A stretch of 64,000 nucleotides of DNA from Enterovibrio qingdaonensis (GTDB lineage: Bacteria; Pseudomonadota; Gammaproteobacteria; Enterobacterales; Vibrionaceae). Where the stretch lies: positions 1-64,000 of the forward strand of contig NZ_JAJUBB010000005.1 in assembly GCF_028683135.1 (NCBI RefSeq). Reading direction: 5' to 3'. The position numbers were made by a program, and so were the translations under genes. Below, piece by piece: positions 22,577-33,585 of the stretch (positions are counted from its first letter, which is position 1; each line of letters begins with the position of its first letter). Under the pieces are notes generated by a model. The model was not told the DNA's origin. It made no database searches and worked only from the letters and a program-made list of their open reading frames with translations.

Positions 22577-24290
22577 TCTCATTCCGTTTCTGAAGCTTTA
22601 TAGAAAACATTGGTTCGGCCTCACGCTGGGCATGCTTCTGGCCTTTGCAACGTTGGCTTCCGCAATTGGTCTGCTGGCACTTTCTGGCTGGTTTATAGCC
22701 GCATCAGCCGTTGCGGGTTTGTTGGCCATTGCTAACTTCAACTATATGCTGCCTGGCGCGGGTGTTCGGGGCCTTTCCATGGCTCGCACTGCCGGTCGTT
22801 GGGGTGAGCGCGTAGTCAGCCACAACGCCACATTTAAGCTCCTTGCAGACCTACGTATCTTCTTCTTTGAAAAACTGACGCCGCTAATTCCAGGCAAAGT
22901 TGGCAACCTTCGCGATGCCGATGTACTTAACCGATTGGTCGCAGACGTAGACGCTATGGATCATGTCTATTTGCGACTATTGAGTCCACTTGTTGTTGGT
23001 ACGCTTAGTATTTTATGTGTCAGTGGTTTCTTATATTGGTTTGAGCCAGCGTTAGGTCTAACCCTAGGGGCGATTCTGTTTGGCTTGATGCTAATTTTGC
23101 CTGTGGTGTTCTACCGTTTAGGCCGCCCTCATGGCCAAGAAATCACACAAGCTAAATCTGCACTTCGAATTTCTTTGCTTGATTGGCTTCAAGGGCACGC
23201 GGAACTGCAAATTTTCGGTGCATCTGAACGCTATCGTGACAGAGCAAAACAAGAAGAAGACCGTTTACTAAACGCGCAGCGACAAATGGCAGGGATCACT
23301 GGTCTCGCAAATGGCGTATTGCTTGCTGCGAATGGCCTGACATTGGTACTCATGCTTTGGTTAGCCGCAGACGGTATCGGAGGTAACTTTCCGGATCCGC
23401 TTGTTGCCTTAGTGGCGTTTACCACCATGGCTAGCTTCGAAATCATGATGCCTGTTGCAGGTGCATTCCAGTATCTCAGTCAAACTGTGACCTCCGCTAA
23501 ACGATTAAATGAGATCATCGAGGCCACGCCAGAGACCCAATTTGACCCAATGGGTTACAACAACACGGCCAAGGGTAAAATTACGTTCGACAACGTAAGT
23601 TTTACTTACTTTGATGCGCAGCAACGTGCCGTAGAAAATGTCTCTTTGACGATTGAAGCTGGCCAAAAAATCGCGCTGTTGGGCCGTACGGGTTGCGGAA
23701 AGTCTACCCTGCTGCAATTGCTGACTCGCTCGTGGGATCCCTCTGAAGGGGCCGTTTATATTGATGACGTACCTCTGACCGCATGGAGAGAGTCTGCATT
23801 ACGCGCCTCGATTGCAGTTGTTAGCCAACGTGTCGACATCTTCAACGGCGCGCTCCGTAACAACCTCACCATGGCAAAGCCGAAAGCGACCGATGAAGAG
23901 TTAATTTCTGTATTGGATAGCGTAGGACTGTCCGCACTGCTTGAAGGCCCAGGCTTGGACACATGGTTGGGTGATGGTGGTCGCCAGCTTTCCGGTGGGG
24001 AAAGACGCCGTCTTGGTATTGCCCGCGCCTTGTTACGTGATGCTCCGATTTTACTGCTGGATGAGCCTACCGAAGGCTTGGACGTAAAAACAGAAAAGCA
24101 CATTCTTGATCTCTTGCTCACGCATGCAAAAAACAAAACCGTGCTGTTTATTACCCACCGCTTAGTCGGTTTGGGTGAGATGGATGAAATCTGTTTGATG
24201 GACGAAGGTCAGATCATTGAGAAAGGCACCCACAGCACCTTAAAAGCAGCGGGCGGTCGTTATGCCAATTTGCTGCAACGTATTCAGTAG
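22569..24290 (+). CDS. cydC: ABC exporter subunit CydC
   Basis: A 573-residue partner of CydD. Six membrane helices (about residues 15-310) precede an ATPase domain with Walker A GRTGCGKST, a canonical signature LSGGERRRLG and Walker B LLLDEPTEGLD. The ATG at 22569 is preferred to the GTG at 22560 because AGGAG (22556-22560) is eight bases before it. Translation is coupled to cydD through the overlap. Confidence 0.96.
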   Translation: MRDLIPFLKLYRKHWFGLTLGMLLAFATLASAIGLLALSGWFIAASAVAGLLAIANFNYMLPGAGVRGLSMARTAGRWGERVVSHNATFKLLADLRIFFFEKLTPLIPGKVGNLRDADVLNRLVADVDAMDHVYLRLLSPLVVGTLSILCVSGFLYWFEPALGLTLGAILFGLMLILPVVFYRLGRPHGQEITQAKSALRISLLDWLQGHAELQIFGASERYRDRAKQEEDRLLNAQRQMAGITGLANGVLLAANGLTLVLMLWLAADGIGGNFPDPLVALVAFTTMASFEIMMPVAGAFQYLSQTVTSAKRLNEIIEATPETQFDPMGYNNTAKGKITFDNVSFTYFDAQQRAVENVSLTIEAGQKIALLGRTGCGKSTLLQLLTRSWDPSEGAVYIDDVPLTAWRESALRASIAVVSQRVDIFNGALRNNLTMAKPKATDEELISVLDSVGLSALLEGPGLDTWLGDGGRQLSGGERRRLGIARALLRDAPILLLDEPTEGLDVKTEKHILDLLLTHAKNKTVLFITHRLVGLGEMDEICLMDEGQIIEKGTHSTLKAAGGRYANLLQRIQ

Positions 24291-24372
24291 CCTCATGAAT
24301 TGCGTATACTAAAGGGAGCAGTTGCTCCCTTTTTTCTGCTTGAACAACAGACCCTAAGGACTCGCTACTTCA

Positions 24373-25077
24373 ATGACGATTTACTTGCCGCCATTGGATG
24401 AACACCATCCCGATATTTTTCCACCGGTCACATCCGCCCTAGAGGATCCGGATGGATTACTTGCGATCGGCGGAGATCTCTCGCCTGTGCGGTTAAAAGC
24501 AGCATACGAGAACGGTATTTTCCCATGGTTTGGAGAGGATGATCCCTATCTGTGGTGGTCTCCCTTAGAAAGAGCGATTATCAACCCCGTCACATACCAC
24601 CCGAGTAAAAGCCTTAAAAAGTTCGTTCGCAAACATGGTTATCGCGTTTCAATTAATCGAAGCTTTGATCAGGTTATTGAGCAATGTGCGCTGATACGGG
24701 GAGAGGACCAAGTATGGATCACGGGAGAAATGCGTGACGCTTATCGCGAACTCCACCGTTTAGGTCATGCGCACAGCGTTGAGGTTTGGCGCGAAGAAAC
24801 GCTTATAGGGGGACTTTATGGCGTAAACGTCGGCGGTCTTTTTTGTGGCGAGTCCATGTTTTCTCTCGAAACCAATGCCTCAAAGACCGCCCTCTGGCAT
24901 TTTTGTCAACATTTTAGCCAACACGGTGGGCAACTGATTGATTGCCAAATGATGACTGAGCACTTGGCATCGTTAGGTGCGTACCCGATGACGAGAACAG
25001 ATTATATCACCGAGGTAGAACGACTCAGGCACCAATTTGTCGATACGTCCGTCTATCGCTCGCAATGGATTTCATAA
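24373..25077 (+). CDS. aat: Leucyl/phenylalanyl-tRNA--protein transferase
   Basis: A 234-residue cytoplasmic enzyme that adds Leu or Phe to proteins with N-terminal Arg or Lys, making primary N-degrons for ClpS/ClpAP. Family motifs include PDGLLAIGGDLSP, NGIFPWF, the WWSPLERAI stretch, GGLYGV and GGLFCGESMFS. It sits one base upstream of bpt, and clpA/clpS lie within 4 kb, so the whole N-end rule pathway is clustered. Confidence 0.97.
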   Translation: MTIYLPPLDEHHPDIFPPVTSALEDPDGLLAIGGDLSPVRLKAAYENGIFPWFGEDDPYLWWSPLERAIINPVTYHPSKSLKKFVRKHGYRVSINRSFDQVIEQCALIRGEDQVWITGEMRDAYRELHRLGHAHSVEVWREETLIGGLYGVNVGGLFCGESMFSLETNASKTALWHFCQHFSQHGGQLIDCQMMTEHLASLGAYPMTRTDYITEVERLRHQFVDTSVYRSQWIS

Positions 25078-25078
25078 C

Positions 25079-25807
25079 ATGAAAGGACAAACGTTTCGTG
25101 TTGGCGTTACCCCACCTTCCACCTGCAATTACCTACCAGAGCAGCAAGAAACCATTGCCGTAGTGATTGATCCTGAACTTCATAGTGAACAAGGATACAG
25201 TTGGCTGATTCAATCGGGTTTTCGTCGCAGCGGCAATAGTATCTACCGCCCCTATTGTCAGGCGTGCTCAGCATGTCAATCTCTGCGTGTAGACACGCAG
25301 CAATTTCACCCGAGCAAAAGCCAAAAACGGCAAATCAATCAATTAAAACGATTAAACATCGAACTGAAGTCCGAACTCGATGATGGGTGGTTCGATTTGT
25401 ATGACCGCTACATTTCAGCAAGGCACAGTGACGGTTCAATGTTCCCAGCTAACAAAGATGACTTTCTTTCCTTTGTCGGCAGTGAATGGCAACCTACGCG
25501 TTACGTGCATATATACGAAGAACACGCACTCGTCGCCGTCGCGATTACGGATATTACCACTGATGGCTTTTCGGCTATCTACAGCTTTTTCGACCCCGAC
25601 CACCCTTGGTCACTTGGTTCGTTGTGCGTATTAGCCCAGTTAGAATTGGCGAAGCAAAACGGTGTCCCGTGGCTTTATCTTGGTTTTCAAATCGACGCTT
25701 GCCAAGCCATGAGCTACAAAATCAAATATCGCCCGTATCAGCGTTTTATTGCCGGCTCTTGGCAACCCTGCCAGATGATTCCCGCAAAGCCGTCCATAAA
25801 TGAGTAA
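25079..25807 (+). CDS. bpt: Aspartate/glutamate leucyltransferase (Bpt)
   Basis: A 242-residue member of the ATE1-like family that conjugates Leu to N-terminal Asp or Glu. The N-terminal cysteine cluster (CQACSACQSL) is the usual ATE/Bpt feature, and YLGFQIDACQAMSYKIKYRP is the conserved C-terminal segment. The ATG at 25079 begins one base after the aat stop; the longer TTG at 25037 would lie inside aat. Together with Aat it gives a complete bacterial leucylation branch feeding ClpS. E. coli lacks this gene. Confidence 0.94.
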   Translation: MKGQTFRVGVTPPSTCNYLPEQQETIAVVIDPELHSEQGYSWLIQSGFRRSGNSIYRPYCQACSACQSLRVDTQQFHPSKSQKRQINQLKRLNIELKSELDDGWFDLYDRYISARHSDGSMFPANKDDFLSFVGSEWQPTRYVHIYEEHALVAVAITDITTDGFSAIYSFFDPDHPWSLGSLCVLAQLELAKQNGVPWLYLGFQIDACQAMSYKIKYRPYQRFIAGSWQPCQMIPAKPSINE

Positions 25808-25859
25808 AGGTGCCACCTGCGAATTCGTGGGTGAGCTCTCGTTATGTTGGTTTTAACAC

Positions 25860-25884
25860 ATTAAGATTTAGGTTAAATCTTAAT
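25860..25884. repeat. 11-bp perfect AT-rich palindrome between bpt and infA
   Basis: ATTAAGATTTA and its exact complement are separated by GGT. It lies 53 bp after bpt and 130 bp before infA. No T-run follows directly, so either a weak terminator or a regulator site upstream of infA is possible. Confidence 0.5.
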
Positions 25885-26015
25885 CAAATGCTTATTTTTA
25901 CTGGTCAGTACGAATACAAAGGGGTAAAATTCTGCCCCTGAACTTTACAGACTTAACGAATCAAGGCATTATCTGCCAGTCAAAATTTGGCTGAGAGATA
26001 GCCCAAGAGGATTAA

Positions 26016-26234
<219 letters not shown>

Positions 26235-26257
26235 TCCTCACGTCTCGCGAATACAAA

Positions 26258-26281
26258 AAAACCCGGCTTATGCCGGGTTTT
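26258..26281. terminator. Bidirectional terminator between infA and clpA
   Basis: A 10-bp stem AAAACCCGGC/GCCGGGTTTT with a TTAT loop and A/T runs on both sides, lying between convergent genes. Confidence 0.88.
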
Positions 26282-26301
26282 GTCGTATTTACGCTTTCGT
26301 A

Positions 26302-28563
26302 TTAAGCGGGTTCCATCTCATCACTGAAACTGAAGGTCAGCTGATCGTTTTTCACGCCAACTTTGACCGTTCCGCCATTAACCAGACAGCCGAATAGCAA
26401 CTCGTTTGCCAGATTCTTTTTCACGTAATCCTGCATCACACGCGCCATAGGGCGAGCACCCATTGATTTATCGTAGCCTTTCTCCGACAACCAAAGCTTC
26501 GCTTTGTCTGTGACTTCAAGAGAAACACCGCGTGCATCAAGTTGTGCCTGCAGTTCCACAATGAACTTATCAACAACCTGAAGGATGATGCTCTGATCCA
26601 GATGGTTGAACCAAATGATGTTATCAAGACGGTTTCGGAATTCTGGTGAGAATACCTTCTTAATTTCCGACATCGCATCAAGGCTATGATCTTGTTGGAT
26701 AAGACCAATCGACTTACGCACGGTTTCGGTAACACCCGCATTGGTCGTCATCACCAAAATCACATTACGGAAATCAGCTTTACGGCCATTGTTATCCGTC
26801 AGCGTGCCATTATCCATGACTTGCAGTAGCAAGTTGAACACATCAGGGTGGGCTTTTTCGATTTCATCAAGAAGCACAACACAGTGCGGGTGCTTAATAA
26901 CGGCATCAGTTAGCAGACCACCTTGGTCATACCCAACGTAACCAGGAGGCGCACCAATCAAACGGCTCACCGTGTGACGTTCCATGTACTCAGACATGTC
27001 AAAGCGCTGAAGCTCAATGCCCATTGCCCGTGCAAGCTGAACAGTAACCTCTGTTTTACCTACCCCTGTAGGGCCAGCAAACAGGAATGAACCAACAGGT
27101 TTGTTTTCCGCACCTAACCCAGCACGGCTGAGCTTGATTGCTTCACAAAGCGCACCAATCGCATCGTCCTGCCCGAACACCAGCATTTTAAGCTTCTGGT
27201 CCAGCGATTGCAGAACGTCTCTATCTGTTGATGACACGGACTTCTCAGGGATACGCGCCATTTTTGCAATCATGGCTTCGATATCACCGACACCCACGGT
27301 CTTCTTACGCTTGCTCGCTGGCGCAAGGCGGCAACGTGCACCCGCTTCATCGATCACGTCAATCGCCTTATCCGGTAAGTGACGCTCGTTAATGTATTTG
27401 GCAGATAGCTCAACCGCAGCACGAATCGCTTTATTGGTATAGCGAACTTCATGGTGTGCTTCGTATTTAGGCTTAAGACCCATCAGAATCTTCGTGGTGT
27501 CATCCAATGATGGTTCAACAACATCAATTTTCTGGAAGCGACGTGCCAGTGCGCGTTCTTTTTCAAAAATGTTGCTGTATTCCTGATACGTGGTTGAACC
27601 GATGCAACGCAACTTACCACTTGAGAGAAGAGGCTTAATCAAGTTAGCCGCGTCAACCTGACCACCCGATGCAGCACCTGCACCGATAATGGTGTGTATT
27701 TCATCGATAAACAGAACCGCGTGGTCTTCTTTTTCTAGCTGCTTAAGAATGCTCTTAAAGCGCTTCTCGAAATCACCGCGATATTTCGTACCCGCTAACA
27801 ACGAGCCAATATCCAGCGAGTAAATGATGCAGTCTTGGATAATGTCAGGAACCTGACCTTCAACGATACGCCATGCAAGACCTTCTGCAATCGCCGTTTT
27901 ACCCACACCGGCTTCACCGACGAGTAAGGGGTTGTTCTTGCGACGACGACACAGTACCTGAATAGTACGCTCTAATTCTTTGTCACGGCCAATCAGCGGG
28001 TCGATACCACCAACACGTGCTAGCTGGTTAAGGTTGGTAGCAAAGTTCTCTAAACGCTCTTCTCCGCCCTCTACAGTCGCTTCTTCAGATGACATATCCG
28101 AGCCAGGAAGCTCTTCATCAGAATTTGAAGATTTGGTCGTACCGTGAGAAATGTAATTAACCACATCCAATCGGCTAATATCGTTTTTCTTGAGTAGATA
28201 GGCGGCGTGTGATTCTTGCTCACTAAAAATCGCAACAAGAACGTTTGCGCCACTCACTTCGCTACGACCGGAAGATTGCACATGGAACACCGCGCGCTGC
28301 AATACACGCTGGAAACTTAGCGTAGGCTGAGTTTCGCGGTTGTCGTCGTCAACAGGGATGAGTGGGGTTGTCTGTTCAATAAAAGCTTCTAGCTCTTTAC
28401 GAAGAGCATCAAGGTCTGCACGGCAGGCTAACAAAGCCTCTCGGGCTGCCACATTTTCTAGAAGCGCCAATAGCAGATGTTCTACCGTCATAAACTCATG
28501 ACGTTTTTCTCGTGCTCTTGCAAAAGCCCCGTTGAGGCTTGCTTCGAGTTCTTTGTTTAGCAT
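26302..28563 (-). CDS. clpA: ATP-dependent Clp protease ATP-binding subunit ClpA
   Basis: A 753-residue Hsp100 unfoldase that feeds ClpP. The N-domain repeats (residues 1-145) bind ClpS. The first AAA+ module has Walker A GEAGVGKT and the second GPTGVGKT, each followed by its Walker B (LFIDEIHT and [10 protein letters not shown]). Length matches E. coli ClpA (758). GGGAGGTG five bases before the ATG is a very strong Shine-Dalgarno. It lies 58 bp downstream of clpS. Confidence 0.98.
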   Translation of the reverse strand: MLNKELEASLNGAFARAREKRHEFMTVEHLLLALLENVAAREALLACRADLDALRKELEAFIEQTTPLIPVDDDNRETQPTLSFQRVLQRAVFHVQSSGRSEVSGANVLVAIFSEQESHAAYLLKKNDISRLDVVNYISHGTTKSSNSDEELPGSDMSSEEATVEGGEERLENFATNLNQLARVGGIDPLIGRDKELERTIQVLCRRRKNNPLLVGEAGVGKTAIAEGLAWRIVEGQVPDIIQDCIIYSLDIGSLLAGTKYRGDFEKRFKSILKQLEKEDHAVLFIDEIHTIIGAGAASGGQVDAANLIKPLLSSGKLRCIGSTTYQEYSNIFEKERALARRFQKIDVVEPSLDDTTKILMGLKPKYEAHHEVRYTNKAIRAAVELSAKYINERHLPDKAIDVIDEAGARCRLAPASKRKKTVGVGDIEAMIAKMARIPEKSVSSTDRDVLQSLDQKLKMLVFGQDDAIGALCEAIKLSRAGLGAENKPVGSFLFAGPTGVGKTEVTVQLARAMGIELQRFDMSEYMERHTVSRLIGAPPGYVGYDQGGLLTDAVIKHPHCVVLLDEIEKAHPDVFNLLLQVMDNGTLTDNNGRKADFRNVILVMTTNAGVTETVRKSIGLIQQDHSLDAMSEIKKVFSPEFRNRLDNIIWFNHLDQSIILQVVDKFIVELQAQLDARGVSLEVTDKAKLWLSEKGYDKSMGARPMARVMQDYVKKNLANELLFGCLVNGGTVKVGVKNDQLTFSFSDEMEPA

Positions 28564-28621
28564 AAGGCACCTCCCTTAAAACCACATTCTGGTGTGCCGG
28601 AGAGAAAACAGTATCTCCTAC

Positions 28622-28942
28622 TTAAGCTTTCTCCATCGTGCACAATAGTGGGTGTTGATGTTCTTTCGCGTACATCATTACTTGTGCGACCTTCATTTCC
28701 GCAACTTCTGCAGTGAAGACGCCACATATCGCTTTGCCTTCATAGTGAACTGCTAGCATCAGTTGCGTTGCCTTTTCCAAATCCATGGAAAAGAACCGCT
28801 GTAACACCTCTACAACAAACTCCATGGGGGTGTAATCGTCATTATTCAATAGCACTTTGTATAACGACGGCGGTTTGACTTTGGTTTCTTCCGCCTCTTT
28901 GACATCAGAGTCAGGAACTATCCACTCGTACATTTTACTCAT
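28622..28942 (-). CDS. clpS: ClpAP adaptor protein ClpS
   Basis: A 106-residue adaptor that binds N-terminal Leu, Phe, Trp and Tyr and hands substrates to ClpA. The core [25 protein letters not shown] contains the acidic N-degron pocket residues, and the [18 protein letters not shown] region contains the second half. It is upstream of clpA and probably co-transcribed. Confidence 0.98.
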   Translation of the reverse strand: MSKMYEWIVPDSDVKEAEETKVKPPSLYKVLLNNDDYTPMEFVVEVLQRFFSMDLEKATQLMLAVHYEGKAICGVFTAEVAEMKVAQVMMYAKEHQHPLLCTMEKA

Positions 28943-29766
28943 AACTGTTTACAATACTTAAGGTAGCGCATCTGCTCTTTACGAAACAACTATTTATGAC
29001 GTTGTTTTGTGGACTTGAACATCAGATACAAAAAACACTACCACTCCTTAAAACGTAATTCACAGATTGTATTCCAGCAACCGCGACAATGCTATGTTGA
29101 TGCCCTTTCGCGTTTGCACTTTTAGCGCAACAGCCCAATTTCAGATCAACCATGCTCGTAAGAGTGCGCAACGTCACTTTCATTCACGCCTTCAACATCT
29201 CACTTAGTCTGTGCCCCTAGTTAGATGTCAAACATTTCAGACATCACATCGTACTTCTCAGCGAGAGCACAGACAGGAATGATGTCTCGAAAAAGAAAAA
29301 CTTAATTCTCTGAGTAAAAAACGATAGATATATTATTCACGTCAGGAATATATTGATTTTGGTGTATTAATCATTAAATTCAGTCACTCGATAAATACAC
29401 TGTTCATACTTACGTTTCAGCTAATTATCTAACATCTCTCATGTCATATCATCGCATTTGAGAATTTGACTAATCGACAAAAAAGTAGATAGCCCAATGA
29501 ATACAGCCTCTTGAGCGGGAATCATGTGGTTAATTTATGAAACAATATGTCACAAAGTGATACCCACATCATCCTTCTCGCAGAACTTAGGTTATTTTTA
29601 TTAAAATGTTGTTATCTAGCCTCTCTCGGGCTTGACTGCCTAAATCTTTCTACTAGAGTGTGAATTGAAGTAAAAACATACAGTTTAATAATCAATCTAT
29701 GTGGCTACATAGTCTGTCTGTTTTGCTTGTTAGTTATGCAATTTAAATGCAAGAGGGATGTTTCGC
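28943..29766. other. 824-bp gene-free region between clpS and cspD
   Basis: AT-rich DNA between divergent genes, several times longer than the matching E. coli interval. I see no convincing open frame, tRNA or terminator. A small dyad GATGTC-N10-GACATC lies in the 29220s-29250s. The right part should contain the cspD promoter and leader; no site stands out by eye. Confidence 0.5.
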
Positions 29767-29988
29767 ATGGCAACTGGTACAGTTAAATGGTTTAACAACG
29801 CTAAGGGCTTCGGGTTTATTTGCCCAGACGAAGGTGAGGGAGATATCTTCGCCCACTACTCAACGATCCAGATGGACGGTTATCGCACGCTCAAAGCAGG
29901 CCAAACCGTGAACTATGAAGTGCAGGAAGGCCCCAAGGGTTACCATGCCAGCCAAATTGTTCCAGTAGAAAACGAAGCATTAAAATAA
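29767..29988 (+). CDS. cspD: Cold-shock-like protein CspD
   Basis: A 73-residue OB-fold nucleic-acid-binding protein. RNP1 is KGFGFI and RNP2 is DIFAHYS; HYSTIQMDGYRTLKAGQ distinguishes CspD, the stationary-phase replication inhibitor, from CspA-type chaperones. Two ATGs are available; GAGGG is directly against the first (29758) but correctly spaced for the second (29767), which also matches the family N-terminus (MATGTVKWFNN). Divergent from clpS as in E. coli. Confidence 0.96.
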   Translation: MATGTVKWFNNAKGFGFICPDEGEGDIFAHYSTIQMDGYRTLKAGQTVNYEVQEGPKGYHASQIVPVENEALK

Positions 29989-30035
29989 TAGTGTTGCTAG
30001 ATTAAATTTTTCGCTGCCGGAAGGTCGATATTCAG

Positions 30036-30063
30036 AAGAGCGGACATAGAGTTCGCTCTTTTT
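30036..30063 (+). terminator. Terminator of cspD
   Basis: The stem AAGAGCGGA/TTCGCTCTT has one wobble and a 7-nt loop, followed by TTT. Confidence 0.75.
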
Positions 30064-30173
30064 GTATTTGTACGTCTAAAAAGGTTGAATTGAAAATCCT
30101 AGGTTTCAGTGAGCGCAGAGCAACTGTCAACGGTATACAAGGCACCTTAATTGGAACAGGACAAATTGCAAAA

Positions 30174-30203
30174 AAAAAGCCCGGCTATTAAGCCGGGCTT
30201 TTT
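30174..30203. terminator. Terminator of icd
   Basis: A 13-bp stem (30174-30186 with 30191-30203) with an ATTA loop and a long A-run to its left, which reads as a T-run for the leftward icd message. Confidence 0.88.
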
Positions 30204-30227
30204 GATATTTCTTGATATTTCGAGCGA

Positions 30228-31475
30228 TTACATCTGCTCAATCATGTCCTGTGCGAACTCAGAACATTTACGCAGTGTTGCACCGTCCATCAGACGCTCA
30301 AAATCATAGGTCACAGTCTTGTTGCTGATCGCTTTTTCCATTGAGCTAATGATAAGGTCAGCGGCTTCAGTCCAACCTAGGTGGCGAAGCATCATCTCAG
30401 CAGACAGAATCAACGAGCCTGGGTTTACCTTGTCCTGACCTGCATACTTAGGTGCAGTACCATGCGTCGCTTCAAACAGAGCGATGCCGTCACCGATGTT
30501 TGCACCAGGAGCGATACCAATACCACCAACTTGTGCAGCCAGTGCATCAGACACATAGTCGCCGTTCAGGTTCATGGTTGCGATAACATCATATTCTGCA
30601 GGGCGAAGCAGGATTTGCTGTAGGAACGCATCTGCAATCACATCTTTGATGATGATTTCTTTACCCGTGTTAGGGTTTTTCAGCGTCATCCAAGGGCCAC
30701 CGTCTAGCAGCTCTGCGCCAAATTCTTCTTTTGCTACTTCATAGCCCCAATCTTTGAAGGCACCTTCGGTGAACTTCATGATGTTGCCTTTGTGAACCAG
30801 CGTCATTGAATCACGATCGTTGTCGATGGTGTATTGGATCGCCGCGCGCACAAGACGTTTTGTGCCTTGCTCTGAAACTGGCTTGATACCAATACCACAT
30901 TCCTCGTCGAAACGGATTTTCGTTGCACCCATTTCTTCTTTCAGGAATTTGATTACTTTGTCTGCTTCTGCAGTGCCGGCTTTAAACTCTACGCCTGCGT
31001 AGATATCTTCTGAGTTCTCACGGTAAATAACCATGTCAGTAAGCTCAGGCTGTTTCAGCGGGCTTGGTACACCTTCGAAGTAACGTACTGGGCGAGCACA
31101 GATGTAGAGGTCAAGCTCTTGGCGGAGCGCAACGTTCAACGAACGGATACCACCACCAACTGGGGTAGTTAGAGGGCCTTTAATTGCTACTTTGTAATCA
31201 CGAATAAAATCCAGTGTTTCAGTTGGCAGCCATTGGTCTTCACCATAAACTTGCGTTGACTTCTCACCGGTGTAGATTTCCATCCAGGAGATCTTACGGT
31301 CACCGCCGTAAGCTTTCTCAACTGCCGCATCTACAACCTTGATCATTGCAGGGCTAACATCAACACCAATGCCATCACCTTCAATGTAAGGAATGATTGG
31401 ATTATTAGGAACGACCAGTTTGCCGTTTTCTACTGCAATTTTATCACCGGCCGGTACGACTACTTTACTTTCCAT
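30228..31475 (-). CDS. icd: NADP-dependent isocitrate dehydrogenase
   Basis: A 415-residue TCA-cycle enzyme converting isocitrate to 2-oxoglutarate. The phosphorylatable substrate-binding serine is Ser112 in [18 protein letters not shown], the position AceK modifies in E. coli. [17 protein letters not shown] and the [29 protein letters not shown] segments provide substrate and NADP contacts. AGGAG precedes the ATG. Divergent from rluE. Confidence 0.98.
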   Translation of the reverse strand: MESKVVVPAGDKIAVENGKLVVPNNPIIPYIEGDGIGVDVSPAMIKVVDAAVEKAYGGDRKISWMEIYTGEKSTQVYGEDQWLPTETLDFIRDYKVAIKGPLTTPVGGGIRSLNVALRQELDLYICARPVRYFEGVPSPLKQPELTDMVIYRENSEDIYAGVEFKAGTAEADKVIKFLKEEMGATKIRFDEECGIGIKPVSEQGTKRLVRAAIQYTIDNDRDSMTLVHKGNIMKFTEGAFKDWGYEVAKEEFGAELLDGGPWMTLKNPNTGKEIIIKDVIADAFLQQILLRPAEYDVIATMNLNGDYVSDALAAQVGGIGIAPGANIGDGIALFEATHGTAPKYAGQDKVNPGSLILSAEMMLRHLGWTEAADLIISSMEKAISNKTVTYDFERLMDGATLRKCSEFAQDMIEQM

Positions 31476-31701
31476 TTAATTCTCCTAGCGTCCATTTTTT
31501 TATTTTGCGCTTCACCAAACAGAGCAATTGTCTGTCATGCTGCGACTCAAATAACAACTTGCTGTAGCACGTCAGGTAATTGTTCTGCTTGGTATAACAT
31601 GCGGGCAAAAGAATACTGTAAATCCCGCAACACGCCAATCACATTATTCCATGTATAATACGGAGGTCTCATTTGTTACCTGACCTGATTGACACGAATT
31701 C

Positions 31702-32376
31702 ATGACGTTTAAAACTGCCCCTAAAAGAAACACGAACAAGTCGGCTTCAAAGCCAAACTTTCGACGCACTTCACGCCGACAATCGGATAAACCTGCACGC
31801 CCTAAGGGGCCGACCAAGGTGATTCTATTCAATAAACCTTTCAACACCCTGACACAGTTTACGGGTGAGCCGGGCGATTCGACGCTGGCAGACTACATAC
31901 CAGTAAAAGATGTTTACCCTGCTGGGCGATTGGATAAAGACAGTGAAGGCCTTCTGGTTTTAACCAACGACGGCATCTTACAAGCACGTCTTACACAGCC
32001 TAAGTCAAAGTCAAAGTCCGCCAAAGTGTATTGGGTTCAAGTCGAGGGTATACCCAGCGAGGAGTCCTTAACGAAATTGCGTGATGGCGTTGAGCTAAAC
32101 GATGGTTGGACATTGCCCGCAGGTGCTGAGCTAATGGATGCACCTGACGTATGGGATCGCAATCCACCTATCCGCCACCGACCGAGCATTCCCACAACAT
32201 GGATAGCGATTACGTTGACGGAAGGCCGTAACCGACAGGTCCGTCGAATGACGGCCGCCATTGGACACCCGACATTGCGTCTTATACGCCATAAAATGGC
32301 AGACTGGACAGTCGAAGGCTTGCAACCAGGCGAATGGCGAGAGGTACCAGCACCGATGCGGAATAATGGCAACTAA
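31702..32376 (+). CDS. rluE: 23S rRNA pseudouridine(2457) synthase RluE
   Basis: A 224-residue RsuA/RluB-type pseudouridine synthase. The catalytic aspartate is Asp78 in [13 protein letters not shown]; the C-terminal [23 protein letters not shown] is the other family signature. There is no S4 domain, and a basic N-terminal tail (residues 1-38) instead, as in RluE. icd and rluE are divergent neighbours as in E. coli, supporting RluE over RsuA or RluB. The Shine-Dalgarno is weak; a TATAAT at 31654-31659 may be its -10 box. Confidence 0.92.
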   Translation: MTFKTAPKRNTNKSASKPNFRRTSRRQSDKPARPKGPTKVILFNKPFNTLTQFTGEPGDSTLADYIPVKDVYPAGRLDKDSEGLLVLTNDGILQARLTQPKSKSKSAKVYWVQVEGIPSEESLTKLRDGVELNDGWTLPAGAELMDAPDVWDRNPPIRHRPSIPTTWIAITLTEGRNRQVRRMTAAIGHPTLRLIRHKMADWTVEGLQPGEWREVPAPMRNNGN

Positions 32377-32459
32377 TTGTGACCAATATCTCATCTGTAT
32401 CAGCGTAAATCTTTCTGTTAAACTCTGCCCCCGATTAATTTGGAACTAGATATTTCGTC

Positions 32460-33572
32460 ATGTCAGATAACAGCAGCAAAAAAGTTATTGTCGGTATGTC
32501 CGGCGGCGTCGACTCCTCAGTGTCCGCTTACTTACTGAAGCAACAAGGCTATCAGGTAGAAGGCCTTTTCATGAAAAACTGGGAAGAAGATGATAACGAC
32601 GAGTACTGCTCGGCAGCGGAAGATCTGGCCGATGCACAGGCCGTCTGTGACAAGTTGGGTATCCACTTGCACACCATCAACTTCGCCGCGGAGTATTGGG
32701 ACAATGTATTCGAGCATTTCTTAACCGAATACAAAGCGGGTCGTACACCAAACCCGGATATCCTGTGTAACAAAGAAATTAAATTTAAAGCCTTCCTCGA
32801 GTTTGCGGATGAAGTATTAGACGCAGATTTCATTGCAATGGGTCATTACGTGCGCCGTACTTTCCCAACGCAAGAAGGCGAAAAAGCACAAATGTTGCGT
32901 GGTCTTGATAACAACAAAGACCAAAGCTATTTCTTGTACACCTTAAGCCATGAGCAAGTTGCTCGTAGCTTATTCCCTGTCGGCGATCTGGAAAAGCCAG
33001 AAGTACGCCGTATTGCGGAAGAACAGGACTTGATCACCGCGAAGAAGAAAGACTCAACCGGTATCTGTTTTATCGGCGAACGAAAATTCACTGATTTTCT
33101 GTCAAAATTCTTGCCTGCTCAGCCAGGCGTGATTGAAACAGTAGATGGTGAGGAAATCGGTGAACACCAAGGTCTGATGTATCACACCTTGGGTCAACGT
33201 AAAGGTCTTCACATTGGTGGTCAAAAAGGGGGCAACGGCAACGAAGCACCTTGGTATGTTGTCGACAAAGATGTTGAACGTAACGTACTTATTGTCGCGC
33301 AAGGCAGTGATCACCCTCGCCTTTTCTCGAATGGCCTGATTGCAGGACAACTGCACTGGGTTGATCGCGAAACAATTACCGAACCATTGAAGTGCACCGT
33401 AAAAACGCGATACCGCCAGACCGACATATCATGTACCATCGAGCCAATCGATGGAGACCAGATCAAAGTGATCTTTGACGAGCCACAAGCGGCCGTTACC
33501 CCTGGTCAATCTGCGGTATTTTATAGCGATGATGTTTGCCTAGGTGGCGGCATCATTGAGCAGCGTATTTAA
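32460..33572 (+). CDS. mnmA: tRNA-specific 2-thiouridylase MnmA
   Basis: A 370-residue enzyme that thiolates U34 of tRNA-Lys, -Glu and -Gln using sulfur relayed by the Tus system. The PP-loop is GMSGGVDSS. The catalytic cysteine pair is Cys103 ([10 protein letters not shown]) and Cys203 (STGICFIGE). hflD follows 13 bp downstream and purB after that. The nudJ gene that lies between rluE and mnmA in E. coli is absent. Confidence 0.98.
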   Translation: MSDNSSKKVIVGMSGGVDSSVSAYLLKQQGYQVEGLFMKNWEEDDNDEYCSAAEDLADAQAVCDKLGIHLHTINFAAEYWDNVFEHFLTEYKAGRTPNPDILCNKEIKFKAFLEFADEVLDADFIAMGHYVRRTFPTQEGEKAQMLRGLDNNKDQSYFLYTLSHEQVARSLFPVGDLEKPEVRRIAEEQDLITAKKKDSTGICFIGERKFTDFLSKFLPAQPGVIETVDGEEIGEHQGLMYHTLGQRKGLHIGGQKGGNGNEAPWYVVDKDVERNVLIVAQGSDHPRLFSNGLIAGQLHWVDRETITEPLKCTVKTRYRQTDISCTIEPIDGDQIKVIFDEPQAAVTPGQSAVFYSDDVCLGGGIIEQRI

Positions 33573-33585
33573 GGAGCAATAATCA

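Noticed and set aside
26235-26301. tRNA-Ser gene near infA as in E. coli
   Set aside because: The interval holds only the bidirectional terminator; no cloverleaf or GGTTCRA loop is present here or in other intergenic regions.
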